From positions 402,353 to 466,352 of the forward strand of contig NZ_RCZJ01000003.1 in assembly GCF_006438845.1 (NCBI RefSeq): DNA of 64,000 nt. The letters run 5' to 3'. Below, piece by piece: positions 48,941 through 59,828 of this stretch. The notes beneath the pieces were generated by a model. That model was not told the DNA's origin. It made no database searches and worked only from the letters and a program-made list of their open reading frames with translations. The first letter of the stretch is position 1; the number at the start of each line of letters is the position of its first letter. The stretch is from Variovorax ginsengisoli. Lineage in GTDB: Bacteria > Pseudomonadota > Gammaproteobacteria > Burkholderiales > Burkholderiaceae_C. Made by a program: the position numbers and the translations under genes.

Positions 48941-50931
48941 CATTTGCCGGTCATGCGTGCGACGAAGGGGCTCGGCTGCGTGCGATGGGCGTACAGGCTC
49001 AGGACTTCGCGGGCCCGGGTCATGCCGACATAAAAGAGGTTCTCTTCTTCCAACGAGGTGCCGCGCGCGCCGGGGAACTCGCCTTGCCGCAGGTAAGGCA
49101 TCGCGACGTGGTCGAACTCCAGTCCTTTGACCGAGGCCACGTCCGCCACCACCACGCCGCTGGACGCAGCGCGCAAGCTGCGCTGCTTGGCCTCGGCGTC
49201 GTTGAGGCTCTGGAAGAAATCCGCCGGTGTAGCGAAGCGCGCCGCCGATTGCGCGAGGCCACGCAAATTGCCCATCACCTCCTCTCGCCGTGCTTCTTCG
49301 ACGAACACGCCGGCCGCGAGCAGGTCCATCCGCAGGACCTCTACGACTTTCGCGAGAAGGTCGGGACCCGTCTCCGTCCTGGCGATGTGCACAGCGGCCG
49401 TGAGACGGCGCGCGAGCGCGGGATCGACGCCACGCAGCACCTGGTTCCGGAAGAAGTCCGCGAGGATCACCGGGTTGTCGGCGACGGCAGAAACGGCGAG
49501 TTCCAACAGTTCGTGCTGTGTCAGGTGCTCCTGCCCCGCTGCAGCGATGCGCACGTTGCAGAAGAACGCGAAAGCCTCGACCACGCGGCGGCGCGTCCGG
49601 TCGTCGTCGACGCTGGTGAACCGGTCTGCCGCCACGGCCAGCAGGCCACGAATCAGCAGGATCTCCGGGCGCATCAGATAGCTGTCGAAGCCCCGTGTGG
49701 TGTAGGCGATGTCGGCCGCCAGCAAAGCGTTTTCCAATGCGACCGACTGGTGGGGATGCCGCAGCAGCACGGCGAAGCCGCTCAGCTTGCGGCGTGCCGT
49801 CTTCCACTTGCGGATCTCGCCGACCACCAGGCTCTCGCACGACATTTCGCCACCGTCGTCATAGGCTCGCGTCCCGATCACCGTCCCGTGGGTGCTCGCC
49901 GAGGTGCATCTCTTGGCCTTGAAGCGCGTCACCGCTTTGGCCAGTGAGGCGTCGTAACGGAAGCTGGCACTCAGCGTGTAGCGCTTGATGCGACGGTTGC
50001 CGGTGCGCTCCAACTCGTCTCCGAGAAAGCGAGCGTCCGCACCGGCTGCGGAATAGATGACCTGGTCCACATCGCCGACGCCGCAGAAGAAGCGTTTCGC
50101 ATCGAGCAACTTCGCCAGGATCAGATGCATCGCCTGGTTCATGTCGTGCATCTCGTCGACCATCAGCATCTTCACGCCGGTCGGCCATGCATCGAGCCGA
50201 GCCGGAAGTTCCTTCGCGAGGATCAGCCGGGCGAGGTCGTAGGTGGCGTCGAAGGGCCCGCGAAACACCGGGTGGTCGGCGTGACCGCCGCGGCGAATCC
50301 GCTCGTAGGCCTTGAACACCCTCATCAGGGTGTAGTCGTAGCCCAGCGAAGCGGCATGCTCCGGCGTTGTCGGGCCGTCGTCTTCGTCGAGGTCGAGCAA
50401 CATGCGGCCTTTGAGATTGCGGTCGACGCGCAGAAAGGCTTCGATCGTGCCGTTGTCTCCCATCGACGGAATCACCAGTTCATCGCGCCAGCGTTCGTCT
50501 TCGTTGTCGGCGACCGCATCGATCGCCTCCCAGACAGAGGACTTCAACGCCTCCGCATCGGCCTTGAGCGGCACGGCAGCGCCATCGAGTTCCCGCAGGA
50601 CCGAGCGTGCGAAAGACTCGAAGGTCTCGACGCCGAACTGCCTGACCACGGCCGCCGGTACGCCGATCTTTGCGAGCGCAGCACGCAGCGCTTCGCGCGC
50701 CTCGTCGGTGTAGGTGAGCGCAAGACATTGCGCCGGGTGAACGCCGCGCGTCCACGATTCGGCCATGCGCAGCGCCAACGTGGTGGTCTTTGCAGCGCCG
50801 GCATTGGCTTGGACGAGGACAGTGTCCTCGGTGGCGTTCTGAATCGCCAACTGCTCCTCGGTCGGCGTGATGTTTCGCGGGACGAAGCGTGCCGCCTGAG
50901 GCCCGCGCTGCGTCGCCACCGAGACGCTCAA
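48940..50931 (-). CDS. UvrD-like superfamily I helicase
   Basis: 663-residue SF1 helicase. Walker A is ANAGAAKTTT (residues 42-51), with Ala in place of the usual Gly before Lys. Walker B is MLMVDEMHDMN, motif III GVGDVDQVIYSA, and the C-terminal motifs VKGLEFDHV and NLFYVGMTRARE. It probably unwinds DNA in repair or replication. The TTG start at 50931 overlaps the dnaB stop (TTGA), implying translational coupling; a downstream start such as GTG 50919 is possible. Confidence 0.85.
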   Translation of the reverse strand: MSVSVATQRGPQAARFVPRNITPTEEQLAIQNATEDTVLVQANAGAAKTTTLALRMAESWTRGVHPAQCLALTYTDEAREALRAALAKIGVPAAVVRQFGVETFESFARSVLRELDGAAVPLKADAEALKSSVWEAIDAVADNEDERWRDELVIPSMGDNGTIEAFLRVDRNLKGRMLLDLDEDDGPTTPEHAASLGYDYTLMRVFKAYERIRRGGHADHPVFRGPFDATYDLARLILAKELPARLDAWPTGVKMLMVDEMHDMNQAMHLILAKLLDAKRFFCGVGDVDQVIYSAAGADARFLGDELERTGNRRIKRYTLSASFRYDASLAKAVTRFKAKRCTSASTHGTVIGTRAYDDGGEMSCESLVVGEIRKWKTARRKLSGFAVLLRHPHQSVALENALLAADIAYTTRGFDSYLMRPEILLIRGLLAVAADRFTSVDDDRTRRRVVEAFAFFCNVRIAAAGQEHLTQHELLELAVSAVADNPVILADFFRNQVLRGVDPALARRLTAAVHIARTETGPDLLAKVVEVLRMDLLAAGVFVEEARREEVMGNLRGLAQSAARFATPADFFQSLNDAEAKQRSLRAASSGVVVADVASVKGLEFDHVAMPYLRQGEFPGARGTSLEEENLFYVGMTRAREVLSLYAHRTQPSPFVARMTGK

Positions 50932-52337
50932 AAGTCGCCGCCGCCGCCGCCCATGGCGAGGCTCTCGAACTTGGTGATCGACTTGAGAAAGGCCAGCTTG
51001 ACTGTGCCCGTCGGGCCGTTACGCTGCTTGCTGATGATCACCTCGGCAACGCCCGGCTCTTTGCTGTTCTTGTCGTAGTAGTCGTCGCGGTAGATGAACA
51101 TGATCACGTCGGCATCCTGCTCGATCGCTCCGGACTCGCGCAGGTCGCTCATCATCGGGCGTTTGTCGGTGCGCGACTCGACGCCGCGGCTGAGCTGCGA
51201 CAGCGCGATGACCGGGCATTTGAGCTCCTTCGCCAACATTTTCAGACCGCGCGAGATTTCGCCCACGGCCGTCGCCCGGTTCTCGTCGTTCATGGCCGAC
51301 GAGACGCTCATGAGTTGCAGGTAATCGACCACGATCAGGCCGAGCTGCCCGCAGGTGCGCGCCAGCCGCCGCGAATTGGCGCGCAACTCGCTCGTCGTGA
51401 GACCGGGGGTTTCGTCGATGTGCAGCGAGATGTTGCGCAGCTTCTCGATGGCTTCGGTCAGGCGAGGCCATTCCTCGTCCGTCAGCTTGCCGGTGCGCAG
51501 GTGGGTCTGGTCGATGCGACCGATCGAGCCCACGATCCGCACCGCGAGTTGCGATGCGCCCATTTCCATCGAGAACACCGCCACCGGCAGGCCCTCGTTG
51601 AGCGCCACGTGTTCGGCGATGTTGATGGCCAGCGCGGTCTTGCCCATCGAAGGGCGCGCCGCCAGCACGATCATGTCACCGGCCTGGAAGCCCGAGGTCA
51701 TGCGGTCGAGATCGATGAAGCCGGTCGGCACACCCGTGATGTCGTTCGGGTTGTCGGCCATCTCGGTCACACGATCGAGCAACTCGACCACCAGGGAATC
51801 CATTCCCTGGAAGCCCTGCTTCATGCGAGAGCCTTCTTCGCCGATGTTGAAGATCTTCTGTTCTGCTTCGTCGAGGATTTTGTCGACCGCCTTGCCTTGC
51901 GTGTTGAAGGCATTGGTCGCGATCTCGTCCGCCGCCGACACCAACTTTCGAAGGATCGAGCGCTCCCGCACGATCTCGGCGTAGCGGCGAATATTGCTGG
52001 CGCTTGGAACGTACTGCGCGAGCGAGTTGAGGTAGACCAGTCCACCGACTTCTTCGGACTTGCCGAAGTTCTGCAGCTGCTCGAAGACGGTGATCACATC
52101 GGCTGGCTTGGACGCATTGATGAGCGTTCCGACCGCGGCATAGATCAGCTTGTGTTCATGGCGATAGAAGTCGCTGTCGACCAGCAGGTCACCCATGCGG
52201 TCCCAGGCGCCGTTGTCGAGCAACAGGCCACCCAGCACGCTCGATTCGGCCTCGATGGAATGCGGTGGAACGCGCAACTGCGCAATTTGTCGATCCTGCG
52301 ACGGATCGTTCTCTGCATAGGAAAAAACTGCGGACAT
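50928..52337 (-). CDS. dnaB: replicative DNA helicase DnaB
   Basis: 469-residue hexameric helicase that opens the fork on the lagging strand. The N-terminal DnaG-interaction domain (residues about 20-125) leads through a linker to the RecA-like core with Walker A ARPSMGKTALA near residue 230 and motif VVDYLQLM near 335. The Gly-rich end is MGGGGGDF. Preceded by the ribosomal-protein operon and its terminator. Confidence 0.97.
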   Translation of the reverse strand: MSAVFSYAENDPSQDRQIAQLRVPPHSIEAESSVLGGLLLDNGAWDRMGDLLVDSDFYRHEHKLIYAAVGTLINASKPADVITVFEQLQNFGKSEEVGGLVYLNSLAQYVPSASNIRRYAEIVRERSILRKLVSAADEIATNAFNTQGKAVDKILDEAEQKIFNIGEEGSRMKQGFQGMDSLVVELLDRVTEMADNPNDITGVPTGFIDLDRMTSGFQAGDMIVLAARPSMGKTALAINIAEHVALNEGLPVAVFSMEMGASQLAVRIVGSIGRIDQTHLRTGKLTDEEWPRLTEAIEKLRNISLHIDETPGLTTSELRANSRRLARTCGQLGLIVVDYLQLMSVSSAMNDENRATAVGEISRGLKMLAKELKCPVIALSQLSRGVESRTDKRPMMSDLRESGAIEQDADVIMFIYRDDYYDKNSKEPGVAEVIISKQRNGPTGTVKLAFLKSITKFESLAMGGGGGDF

Positions 52338-52462
52338 GGGCCTCTTTGCGGTGCTCTTGAATGCTACGCCCCCCACCCCGTTTGTGTCCAAGCACAAGCT
52401 GTGCGCGGCCTGTGCAAAACCCTGTGCACAGCATCGGGAGAACGCGGGATAACGTTGAGCGA

Positions 52463-52493
52463 AAAAACAAAAGCCGCCCGAAGGCGGCTTTTC
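52463..52493 (-). terminator. intrinsic terminator of the rpsF-rplI operon
   Basis: On the minus strand, AAAAGCCGCC-TTCG-GGCGGCTTTT with an extra T-rich tail. The TTCG loop makes it very stable. It lies 28 bp after rplI, separating it from dnaB. Confidence 0.92.
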
Positions 52494-52521
52494 ATGTCGC
52501 GCCGAGGCGCGAGTCCGGAGC

Positions 52522-52974
52522 TCAGGCAGTTTCGCCGTACACCGTGACAGTGATATCGACGAGCACGTCGGTGTGAAGTGCAACGCTGACCGTGCTGTCG
52601 CCGACGACCTTGATCTGGCCGTTGGGCATGCGCACTTGCGACTTCACGACCTTGTAGCCGAGTTTGTTGAGCTCTTCGGCGATGTCGGCGTTGGTCACCG
52701 AACCGAACAGACGACCGTCGACACCGGCCTTCTGCGTGATCTTGACCGAGGTGCCGGAGAGCTTTTCGCCCTGAGCTTGCGAATCGGCCAGCTTGGCGGC
52801 AGCCGCTTTTTCGAGCTCGACGCGCTTGGCTTCGAACTCGGCCTTGTTGGCTTCCGTGGCGCGACGGGCGCGGCCCGACGGGATCAGGAAGTTGCGTGCG
52901 TAACCGTCTTTGACCTTGACGATTTCGCCCAAGGTGCCGAGGTTGACGACTTTGTCCAAAAGAATGACTTGCAT
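52522..52974 (-). CDS. rplI: 50S ribosomal protein L9
   Basis: 150-residue L9 with the N-terminal signature [21 protein letters not shown] and the long central helix of [19 protein letters not shown]. The C-terminal domain includes [17 protein letters not shown]. Last gene of the rpsF-priB-rpsR-rplI operon, 13 bp after rpsR. Confidence 0.98.
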   Translation of the reverse strand: MQVILLDKVVNLGTLGEIVKVKDGYARNFLIPSGRARRATEANKAEFEAKRVELEKAAAAKLADSQAQGEKLSGTSVKITQKAGVDGRLFGSVTNADIAEELNKLGYKVVKSQVRMPNGQIKVVGDSTVSVALHTDVLVDITVTVYGETA

Positions 52975-52987
52975 GGTGGTTCTTCCC

Positions 52988-53269
52988 TTAGACGCGATGT
53001 TGATCGCTGTACGGCACCATCGCGAGGAAGCGTGCACGCTTGATCGCGGTGTTGAGCTGACGCTGGTAAATCGCGCGCGTGCCAGTCAGGCGTGCGGGAA
53101 TGATCTTGCCGTTCTCGCTGATGAAGTCGCGCAGCGTGTCGATGTCCTTGTAGTCGATCTCTTCGACGCCAGCGACGGTGAAGCGGCAGAAACGCTTGCG
53201 CTTGAACAGCAGCGACTGGGTGTTGCGCTTGGGGCGCTTGTCTTTGTTGAATTTCTTGAACGTGGCCAT
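52988..53269 (-). CDS. rpsR: 30S ribosomal protein S18
   Basis: 93-residue S18 with core [21 protein letters not shown] and [26 protein letters not shown] (given by the family motif TGTxxxYQRxL). It binds S6 in the small subunit, encoded upstream in the same operon. Confidence 0.98.
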   Translation of the reverse strand: MATFKKFNKDKRPKRNTQSLLFKRKRFCRFTVAGVEEIDYKDIDTLRDFISENGKIIPARLTGTRAIYQRQLNTAIKRARFLAMVPYSDQHRV

Positions 53270-53290
53270 TGGAGGACCTCTCTTCGAAAA

Positions 53291-53596
53291 TTAATCTTGC
53301 TGAAAATCCTGGATGTGAAGCACCGGATGCTTTGCCGTTCCCGACGTCGCCAGAAAACCCCTGAATCGCCAGAGACTTCCCAACGCCTGCGTTGCGAGCC
53401 TTTCGGCCACTGCGCCGAAGGCGACGGCCTTGAGGGCCGCCTTGACCTGCCGGGGCTTGCCAGCCTCTATGACCTTCGACTCGTGTTCGAGCTTCAGATC
53501 CAGAGCGGGCAGACCGGCGGGCGTGAACCGCAAGGCACCGAGTTCGGCAACATGGGCCGTCAGCAGAAGCTGGTTGGCCGTAGCAGCCGGGGTCAC
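53291..53596 (-). CDS. priB: primosomal replication protein PriB
   Basis: 101-residue OB-fold single-strand-binding homologue that helps restart stalled forks with PriA. The body begins NQLLLTAHVAELGALRFTPAG and contains AVAFGAVAERLATQALGS. Start GTG 53596 lies 4 bp after the rpsF stop, the usual position between rpsF and rpsR in betaproteobacteria. Confidence 0.9.
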   Translation of the reverse strand: MTPAATANQLLLTAHVAELGALRFTPAGLPALDLKLEHESKVIEAGKPRQVKAALKAVAFGAVAERLATQALGSLWRFRGFLATSGTAKHPVLHIQDFQQD

Positions 53597-53600
53597 ACCA

Positions 53601-53975
53601 TCAGTTGTTGTTGGCAGCGTATTCGGCCTGCTGGGCCTTGCGGGCCTCTTCACGCTCGACCGTCTTCATCATCGAAGACGGACCGGTATCGGCCTTCTTC
53701 TTCTGAACGGTCAGGTGACGCAGCACAGCGTCGTTGAACTTGAACGCGTGTTCGAGTTCTGCCATCACGGCTTGTTCGGCCTCAATGTTCACGCACAGGT
53801 AGTGCGCCTTGTTGAGCTTGTTGATCTGATAGGCCAGCTGACGGCGGCCCCAGTCTTCAACGCGGTGGATCTTTCCGCCGCCGGCCGTGATCAGGCCCTT
53901 GTAGCGTTCCAGCATGGCAGGAACTTGCTCGCTCTGATCCGGATGGATCAGCAAAATGATTTCGTAATGACGCAT
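53601..53975 (-). CDS. rpsF: 30S ribosomal protein S6
   Basis: 124-residue S6 beginning [21 protein letters not shown], with [20 protein letters not shown] near residue 44 (WGxRxLAYxI motif). The C-terminal tail is Glu/Ala-rich. First gene of its operon, with a TATAAT -10 about 80 bp upstream and a possible S6:S18-binding leader. Confidence 0.98.
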   Translation of the reverse strand: MRHYEIILLIHPDQSEQVPAMLERYKGLITAGGGKIHRVEDWGRRQLAYQINKLNKAHYLCVNIEAEQAVMAELEHAFKFNDAVLRHLTVQKKKADTGPSSMMKTVEREEARKAQQAEYAANNN

Positions 53976-54010
53976 GGCACTCCTTGTGGGTCTTCCGTAG
54001 AAGGGATAAA

Positions 54011-54038
54011 GCCACCCGCAGCGTCGGCGCAGTGTGGC
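54011..54038 (-). promoter_or_regulatory. candidate S6:S18-binding leader hairpin
   Basis: The rpsF 5' leader on the minus strand can fold with a GCCAC/GTGGC outer stem, an inner GCG-CCGA-CGC hairpin and an asymmetric internal loop. Such leaders bind the S6:S18 complex and repress the operon in other bacteria. The match is structural and unaided, so tentative. Confidence 0.35.
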
Positions 54039-54053
54039 AAGGCAAAGCCGGCG

Positions 54054-54059
54054 ATTATA
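54054..54059 (-). promoter_or_regulatory. -10 box of the rpsF operon
   Basis: Perfect TATAAT on the minus strand, about 80 bp before rpsF. The -35 region is not close to TTGACA. Confidence 0.55.
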
Positions 54060-54105
54060 GCAGTCAGCGACTGCGCTGGCCTTCTGAGCCCTGCAGTGAA
54101 GCTCT

Positions 54106-54609
54106 TCAAAGGCCGAGTGCACGGTCGAGCGTTGCGGCCTTTTCCGGGCCGACCGCGGCACGGATCTTGGGTGCCAAGGCGAGCAATTCGTCATAGGACC
54201 CGGTGCCCTCCACAGCCAGATTGAGCCGAAACCCGCGCAGTCCTAAAGCGCCGGTCAACTGGGTCGCGACAGGATAGGCATCCTTGTAGCGCTGCTGCGA
54301 AGAGACGCCGCCTTCGTTCACGCGGGCTGCAGTTCCAGACTCTGTAGAGGCATACGTCGTGCCGAGCAACGCAGCACCCTCCACCCGCGGTGATAGCGCC
54401 GCGGGGGACGCCGTGCCAACCGGCTCCAGCAGACCGAGCGAGATCATCTGATCGACGTCTTCTGTCGCTACGCCCACGCAGGACGAAAGAATTTCATCGA
54501 CAGATCGCTTGCCGTCGAACAGGATGAATGCCGAACGCTGGCGCGGCGTGAGCCTGACCGACCGGTCCTTGAATACCTGCTGCCCCGTCTCTGTCTTCAG
54601 AAGAATCAT
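54106..54609 (-). CDS. uncharacterised two-domain protein
   Basis: 167 residues with no signal peptide or membrane segment. The N-terminal part (about 1-60; [27 protein letters not shown] and [14 protein letters not shown]) looks like a small winged-helix fold. An Ala/Ser/Thr-rich linker follows, then a domain from about 105 ([20 protein letters not shown]) to the end. I do not recognise the family. It stands alone between ppsA and the rpsF operon. A regulatory or adaptor role is only a guess. Confidence 0.7.
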   Translation of the reverse strand: MILLKTETGQQVFKDRSVRLTPRQRSAFILFDGKRSVDEILSSCVGVATEDVDQMISLGLLEPVGTASPAALSPRVEGAALLGTTYASTESGTAARVNEGGVSSQQRYKDAYPVATQLTGALGLRGFRLNLAVEGTGSYDELLALAPKIRAAVGPEKAATLDRALGL

Positions 54610-54716
54610 GGTGCCCCTCAACGCTTGTGTCTCGATGGGGCAGTTGACACCAAAACAGAAATTGTTTCAAGTTGTCACTGCCTTGTACGGAAATGCGTCA
54701 AGGTCGTGCCAAGAGC

Positions 54717-54745
54717 ATCGTGGCGCCGACCAGGCGCGCCACGAT
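54717..54745. terminator. 10-bp perfect hairpin after ppsA
   Basis: ATCGTGGCGC and GCGCCACGAT arms around a 9-nt loop, 14 bp beyond the ppsA stop codon. No T-run is present on the ppsA strand, so it may be an RNA-stabilising hairpin or a factor-dependent stop. Confidence 0.45.
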
Positions 54746-54758
54746 TCCGCCCGGCGCT

Positions 54759-57152
54759 TCAGCGCTGCGCCAATTGCTTCCAGGTGTCAATCACGCTGTC
54801 GGGATTGAGCGAAATCGATTCAATGCCTTCGTTCGCCAGCCACAGGGCGAAGTCCGGATGGTCGCTCGGCCCTTGCCCGCAGATGCCGACGTACTTGCCC
54901 TGCGTCTTGCAAGCCTTGATCGCCCGGCTCAGCATGGCCTTGACAGCGGGGTCGCGCTCGTCGAAGTCCGCCGCCAGCAGTTCCAACCCCGAATCGCGGT
55001 CCAGGCCCAACGTCAGTTGCGTAAGGTCGTTGGAGCCGATCGAGAAACCGTCGAAGTACTGAAGAAACTCGTCCGCCAAGATGGCGTTGCTAGGCACCTC
55101 GCACATCATGATGATCTTGAGTTCGTTCTCGCCGCGCTTGAGGCCGTGTTCGCCCAGCAGCGCCGTCACGCGCTCAGCCTGGCCGAGCGTCCGCACGAAG
55201 GGCACCATGATCTGCACATTCGTCAGGCCCATGTCGTTGCGAACGCGCTTCATCGCCTCGCACTCCATCGCGAACGCCTCGCCGAAGTCGGCGCTCAGGT
55301 AGCGCGCCGCACCGCGGAAACCCAGCATCGGGTTCTCTTCCTCAGGCTCGTAGCGGCTGCCGCCAATCAGCTTGCGGTACTCGTTGGACTTGAAGTCCGA
55401 CAGGCGCACGATCACCGGCTTGGGCCAGAAGGCGGCACCGATGGTCGCGATGCCTTCTGCCACCTTGTCGACATAGAACGCACGGGGCGATGCATGACCA
55501 CGCGCCACAGACTCAACGGCCTTCTTCAAGTCCGGATCGACGTTCGGGTAGTCGAGGATCGCCTTGGGGTGGACGCCGATGTTGTTGTTGATGATGAACT
55601 CGAGCCGCGCCAGGCCAACGCCATGGTTCGGCAGCTGCGCGAAGTCGAATGCCAGCTGTGGATTGCCGACGTTCATCATGATCTTGAGGTCGATCGGCGG
55701 CATCTCACCGCGTTGCACCTCGGTCACTTCGGTCTCGAGCAGCCCGTCGTAGATGAAGCCAGTGTCGCCTTCGGCACAGCTCACCGTCACGAGCGTGCCT
55801 TCCTTGAGCAGATCGGTCGCATCGCCACATCCGACCACCGCCGGAATGCCAAGTTCGCGCGCGATGATGGCTGCGTGGCAGGTGCGGCCACCGCGGTTGG
55901 TCACGATGGCAGCAGCACGCTTCATCACCGGTTCCCAGTTGGGGTCGGTCATGTCGGTGACCAGGACGTCGCCGGCCTGGACCTTGTCCATCTCGCTGAT
56001 GTTGTAGACCAGACGGACCGGCCCGGTGCCGATCTTCTGACCGATGGCACGGCCTTCGGCCAGCACCGCGCCCTTTCCCAGCAGCTTGTAGCGCTGCTCG
56101 GCCTTGCCCTGCTGCTGGCTCTTCACGGTTTCAGGACGCGCCTGCAGGATGTAGAGGTGCCCGTCGGTGCCGTCCTTGCCCCATTCGATGTCCATCGGCC
56201 GACCGTAATGCTCCTCGATCACCAGCGCGTAGCGCGCCAGTTGCTCGACGTCGTCGTCACTCAGCGAATAGCGGTTGCGCAATTCGGCCTTGACGTCCGT
56301 GGTCTTCACGAGCTTGCCAGTGGCCGCCTTCTCCTCGGGTGTCGCAAACTCCATCTGAATCAGTTTGGAGCCCAGGTTGCGACGGATAAGGGCGCGGTTG
56401 CCGGCCTTGAGCATCGGCTTGTGCACGTAGAACTCGTCCGGATTGACGGCCCCTTGCACCACGGTCTCACCGAGGCCATAGCTCGAGGTGATGAACACGA
56501 CGTCTTCGAAGCCGGATTCGGTGTCGATGGTGAACATGACGCCGGCCGCTCCCAGATCTGAACGAACCATTCGCTGAACACCAGCCGACAACGCGACCAC
56601 ATCGTGCGCGAAGCCCTTGTGCACGCGGTAGCTGATGGCGCGATCGTTGTAGAGGGAGGCGAAGACCTCCTTCATCTTGTGCAGCACGTCGTCGATCCCG
56701 ACCACGTTCAGGAAGGTCTCCTGCTGCCCTGCGAACGAGGCGTCGGGCAAGTCTTCCGCGGTGGCGGAAGAACGTACGGCGAAGCTGGCTTGAGGATTGC
56801 CAGCGCTCAACGTGGCAAACGCCTCGCCGATGGCTTTCTGCAGGTCGGCCGGAAATGGCTGGGCTTCGACCATGGCGCGGATCTCGGCGCCAGCCGCGGC
56901 CAAGGCGCGCACGTCTTCGGTATCGAGCGCGGCCAAGCGCTTGCTGATCTTCTCAGTCAGCCCGTCATGCGCAAGGAATTGGCGGAAGGCATGCGCCGTG
57001 GTCGCAAAGCCAGTCGGCACGCGCACGCCCTGCGGCAACTGCGAAATCATCTCACCGAGACTGGCGTTCTTGCCGCCGACCGACTCGACGTCGGTCATCC
57101 TCAGGTTTTCAAACGGTACGACCAAGGCGGTCGCGTCGAAGAGTGCAGACAT
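54759..57152 (-). CDS. ppsA: phosphoenolpyruvate synthase
   Basis: 797-residue enzyme that makes PEP from pyruvate and ATP for gluconeogenesis. The order is an N-terminal ATP-grasp domain ([12 protein letters not shown] near 26), the swivelling phosphohistidine domain ([20 protein letters not shown] near residue 421) and the C-terminal PEP/pyruvate barrel ([15 protein letters not shown] near 680 and GICGQGPSD near 755). It is divergent from ppsR, which regulates it. Confidence 0.97.
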   Translation of the reverse strand: MSALFDATALVVPFENLRMTDVESVGGKNASLGEMISQLPQGVRVPTGFATTAHAFRQFLAHDGLTEKISKRLAALDTEDVRALAAAGAEIRAMVEAQPFPADLQKAIGEAFATLSAGNPQASFAVRSSATAEDLPDASFAGQQETFLNVVGIDDVLHKMKEVFASLYNDRAISYRVHKGFAHDVVALSAGVQRMVRSDLGAAGVMFTIDTESGFEDVVFITSSYGLGETVVQGAVNPDEFYVHKPMLKAGNRALIRRNLGSKLIQMEFATPEEKAATGKLVKTTDVKAELRNRYSLSDDDVEQLARYALVIEEHYGRPMDIEWGKDGTDGHLYILQARPETVKSQQQGKAEQRYKLLGKGAVLAEGRAIGQKIGTGPVRLVYNISEMDKVQAGDVLVTDMTDPNWEPVMKRAAAIVTNRGGRTCHAAIIARELGIPAVVGCGDATDLLKEGTLVTVSCAEGDTGFIYDGLLETEVTEVQRGEMPPIDLKIMMNVGNPQLAFDFAQLPNHGVGLARLEFIINNNIGVHPKAILDYPNVDPDLKKAVESVARGHASPRAFYVDKVAEGIATIGAAFWPKPVIVRLSDFKSNEYRKLIGGSRYEPEEENPMLGFRGAARYLSADFGEAFAMECEAMKRVRNDMGLTNVQIMVPFVRTLGQAERVTALLGEHGLKRGENELKIIMMCEVPSNAILADEFLQYFDGFSIGSNDLTQLTLGLDRDSGLELLAADFDERDPAVKAMLSRAIKACKTQGKYVGICGQGPSDHPDFALWLANEGIESISLNPDSVIDTWKQLAQR

Positions 57153-57353
57153 GGGAAAGCTCCAGAAGTTGAAACCGTTGCTGCATGCGGACGGCGCTGC
57201 AGGATCGTTCTTGTTGCTCTAGGTGCAGGCGCGGTGGGCATGGAGAGAATTCGGATGCCGAGAAAAGGTGGCCCAGGCGGGCCGATTCTCGATAATGGGC
57301 CGGATTGTAGGCGCGCCCTTATTGGGCGTGCCGAAGGACAAAATCGCCAAACC

Positions 57354-58175
57354 ATGACCACACGCTCTGTCTTCTTCGTCTCCGACGGCACCGGCATCAC
57401 TGCAGAAACCTTCGGCAATGCCGTGCTGGCCCAGTTCGAGATCAAGCCCAGGCACATCCGGCTGCCCTTCACCGACACGGTGGACAAGGCCCATCAGGCG
57501 GTGCGGCAGATCAACCACACCGCGGAGGTCGAGGGGCAGCGGCCGATCGTCTTCACCACGCTGGCGAACATGGAGGTGCTGGAGGTGATCGAAACCGGGT
57601 GCAAGGGCATGCTGCTCGACATGTTCGGCACCTTCGTGCGGCCACTCGAAATCGAGCTGGCGATGAAGTCCAACCACCGCATCGGCCGCTTCAGCGACGT
57701 GAGCAAGAGCAAGGAATACAACGCGCGCATTGCGGCCATCGACTTCAGCCTGGCGCACGACGATGGTCAGAGCAACCGCGACCTCCAGGGCGCCGACGTC
57801 ATCCTGGTGGGCGTCAGTCGCAGCGGCAAGACGCCGACCTCGCTCTACCTGGCCATGCAGCACGGCCTGAAGGCGGCCAACTACCCGCTCATTCCCGAAG
57901 ACTTCGACCGACGTCAGTTGCCGCCGGCACTCATGCCGCATCGCAAGAAGATGTTCGGTCTCACGATCCAGCCAGAACGGCTGAGCGAAATCCGCAACGA
58001 GCGCCGACCCAATTCGCGCTATGCGAGTCTAGAAAACTGCCGCCATGAAGTGAGCGAGGCCGAAGCGATGATGCGGCGCGCCGGCATTCGCTGGCTCAGC
58101 ACGACGACCAAGTCGATCGAGGAAATTGCCACCACCATCCTGCAAGAATTGCAGCCGCAACGGCTGACCTACTGA
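57354..58175 (+). CDS. ppsR: PEP synthase regulatory protein (kinase/pyrophosphorylase)
   Basis: 273-residue DUF299 protein that inactivates PEP synthase by ADP-dependent phosphorylation and reactivates it by phosphate-dependent removal. Typical segments are [15 protein letters not shown] near the start and the P-loop-like [15 protein letters not shown] near residue 157. Start ATG 57354; the 201-bp gap to ppsA holds the divergent promoters, with no clear operator seen. Confidence 0.96.
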   Translation: MTTRSVFFVSDGTGITAETFGNAVLAQFEIKPRHIRLPFTDTVDKAHQAVRQINHTAEVEGQRPIVFTTLANMEVLEVIETGCKGMLLDMFGTFVRPLEIELAMKSNHRIGRFSDVSKSKEYNARIAAIDFSLAHDDGQSNRDLQGADVILVGVSRSGKTPTSLYLAMQHGLKAANYPLIPEDFDRRQLPPALMPHRKKMFGLTIQPERLSEIRNERRPNSRYASLENCRHEVSEAEAMMRRAGIRWLSTTTKSIEEIATTILQELQPQRLTY

Positions 58176-58180
58176 CGTGA

Positions 58181-58206
58181 AAAAGGCCACCGCCCGGTGG
58201 CCTTTT
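58181..58206. terminator. bidirectional terminator between ppsR and ahpF
   Basis: AAAAGGCCACCG-CC-CGGTGGCCTTTT is symmetric, with A and T runs on both flanks, so it can stop transcription from both convergent genes. It starts 6 bp after the ppsR stop. Confidence 0.88.
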
Positions 58207-58232
58207 ACTTGGTCAAACCGTGCTGCTTTGCC

Positions 58233-59828
58233 TCACGCGAGCACAGCCTCAGCGTCGACCTGTGCCGATTCGACAACCGGCATCGGTGTGCGGATCAAGT
58301 GATCGAACGCGCTCAACGCGGCTTTCGCGCCATCGCCCGCCGCGATGATGATCTGCTTGAAAGGCACCGTCGTAGCATCCCCCGCAGCGAACACGCCCGG
58401 CACCGACGTCTGACCCTTCGCGTCGACGACGATCTCACCGTGCTTCGACAGTTCGACCACGCCCTTGAGCCAGTCGGTGTTCGGAACAAGGCCAATCTGG
58501 ATGAAAACGCCCTCCAAAGCGACCGTATGCAGATCGCCGCTCGCGCGGTCCTTGTAGATCAAGCCGTTGACAGTCTGCTCGCCGGTGATCTCCGTGGTCT
58601 GCGCGTTGGTGAACACGTCGACGTTCTTCAGGCTGCGCAGCTTCCGCTGCAGCACCTCGTCGGCGCGCAATTGTTGGTCGTACTCGATGAGCGTCACGTG
58701 GCCGACGATGCCGGCCAGGTCGATCGCCGCCTCCACGCCCGAATTGCCACCGCCAACGACGGCAACGCGCTTGCCTTTGAAGAGCGGGCCATCGCAGTGC
58801 GGACAGTACGCCACACCCTTGTTCTTGTACTCATGCTCACCGGGCACGTTGATATTGCGCCAGCGCGCTCCCGTCGAGATGATCACCGTCCGGCTCTTCA
58901 GCGAGGCTCCGCTTTCCAGCTTGACTTCGACGTAGTCCTGGCCCGGCACCAACGCCGCAGCACGCTGCAGATTCATGATGTCCACGTCGTAGGCCCGCAC
59001 GTGCTCTTCGAGCGCGATGGCGAACTTCGGCCCTTCGGTTTCCTTGATTGAAATGAAGTTTTCGATGCCCAGCGTATCGAGCACCTGGCCGCCGAAGCGC
59101 TCCGACGCGACACCAGTGCGAATGCCCTTGCGCGCGGCGTACACAGCCGCCGCAGCGCCTGCCGGGCCACCACCGACGATCAGCACGTCGAACGGGTCCT
59201 TGGCATCGATCTTCTTGGCCTCGCGCTCGACGCCGCTGGTGTCGATCTTGGCCAGGATTTCTTCCAGGCTCATGCGGCCCTGTCCGAACTCGGTGCCGTT
59301 CAGGAAAACGGTCGGCACGGCCATGATTTGGCGTTCCTTGACTTCGTCCTGGAAGGTGCCGCCTTCGATCATGGTGGCGCGGATGCGGGGGTTCTGCACC
59401 GCCATCACATTCAATGCCTGGACCACGTCCGGGCAGTTGTGGCAAGTCAGCGAGACATAGATCTCGAATTCGAAATCACCGTCGAGCGCGCGGATCTGGT
59501 CGAGCACTTCCTGCTCCACCTTCGGGGGGTAGCCGCCGATCTGCAGCAACGCGAGGATCAGCGACGTGAATTCGTGGCCCATGGGCAAGCCGGCGAAGCG
59601 CGGCCCGTGGTTTTCACTCGGGCGATTGATTGAGAACGACGGCTTGCGATGATTGTCGTCGCGGCTTTCGGTCAGCGTGACCAGCGGCGACGATTCGGAG
59701 ACGTCCTTGAGCAACGACAGCACTTCGCCAGAGGCCTTGCTGTCGTCGAGCGAGGCGACGATCTCGATCGGCTGCGTGGCACGTTCGAGGTAACTCTTCA
59801 GTTGGGCTTTGGTGGCTGCGTCGAGCAT
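58233..59828 (-). CDS. ahpF: alkyl hydroperoxide reductase subunit F
   Basis: 531-residue flavoprotein that passes electrons from NADH to AhpC. The N-terminal double thioredoxin domain has CHNC near residue 129 (LTCHNCPDV). The FAD motif is [18 protein letters not shown] near 217, and the second redox pair is CPHC in [11 protein letters not shown] near 345. Length is normal. Separated from ahpC by a terminator, so it has its own promoter or depends on read-through. Confidence 0.96.
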   Translation of the reverse strand: MLDAATKAQLKSYLERATQPIEIVASLDDSKASGEVLSLLKDVSESSPLVTLTESRDDNHRKPSFSINRPSENHGPRFAGLPMGHEFTSLILALLQIGGYPPKVEQEVLDQIRALDGDFEFEIYVSLTCHNCPDVVQALNVMAVQNPRIRATMIEGGTFQDEVKERQIMAVPTVFLNGTEFGQGRMSLEEILAKIDTSGVEREAKKIDAKDPFDVLIVGGGPAGAAAAVYAARKGIRTGVASERFGGQVLDTLGIENFISIKETEGPKFAIALEEHVRAYDVDIMNLQRAAALVPGQDYVEVKLESGASLKSRTVIISTGARWRNINVPGEHEYKNKGVAYCPHCDGPLFKGKRVAVVGGGNSGVEAAIDLAGIVGHVTLIEYDQQLRADEVLQRKLRSLKNVDVFTNAQTTEITGEQTVNGLIYKDRASGDLHTVALEGVFIQIGLVPNTDWLKGVVELSKHGEIVVDAKGQTSVPGVFAAGDATTVPFKQIIIAAGDGAKAALSAFDHLIRTPMPVVESAQVDAEAVLA

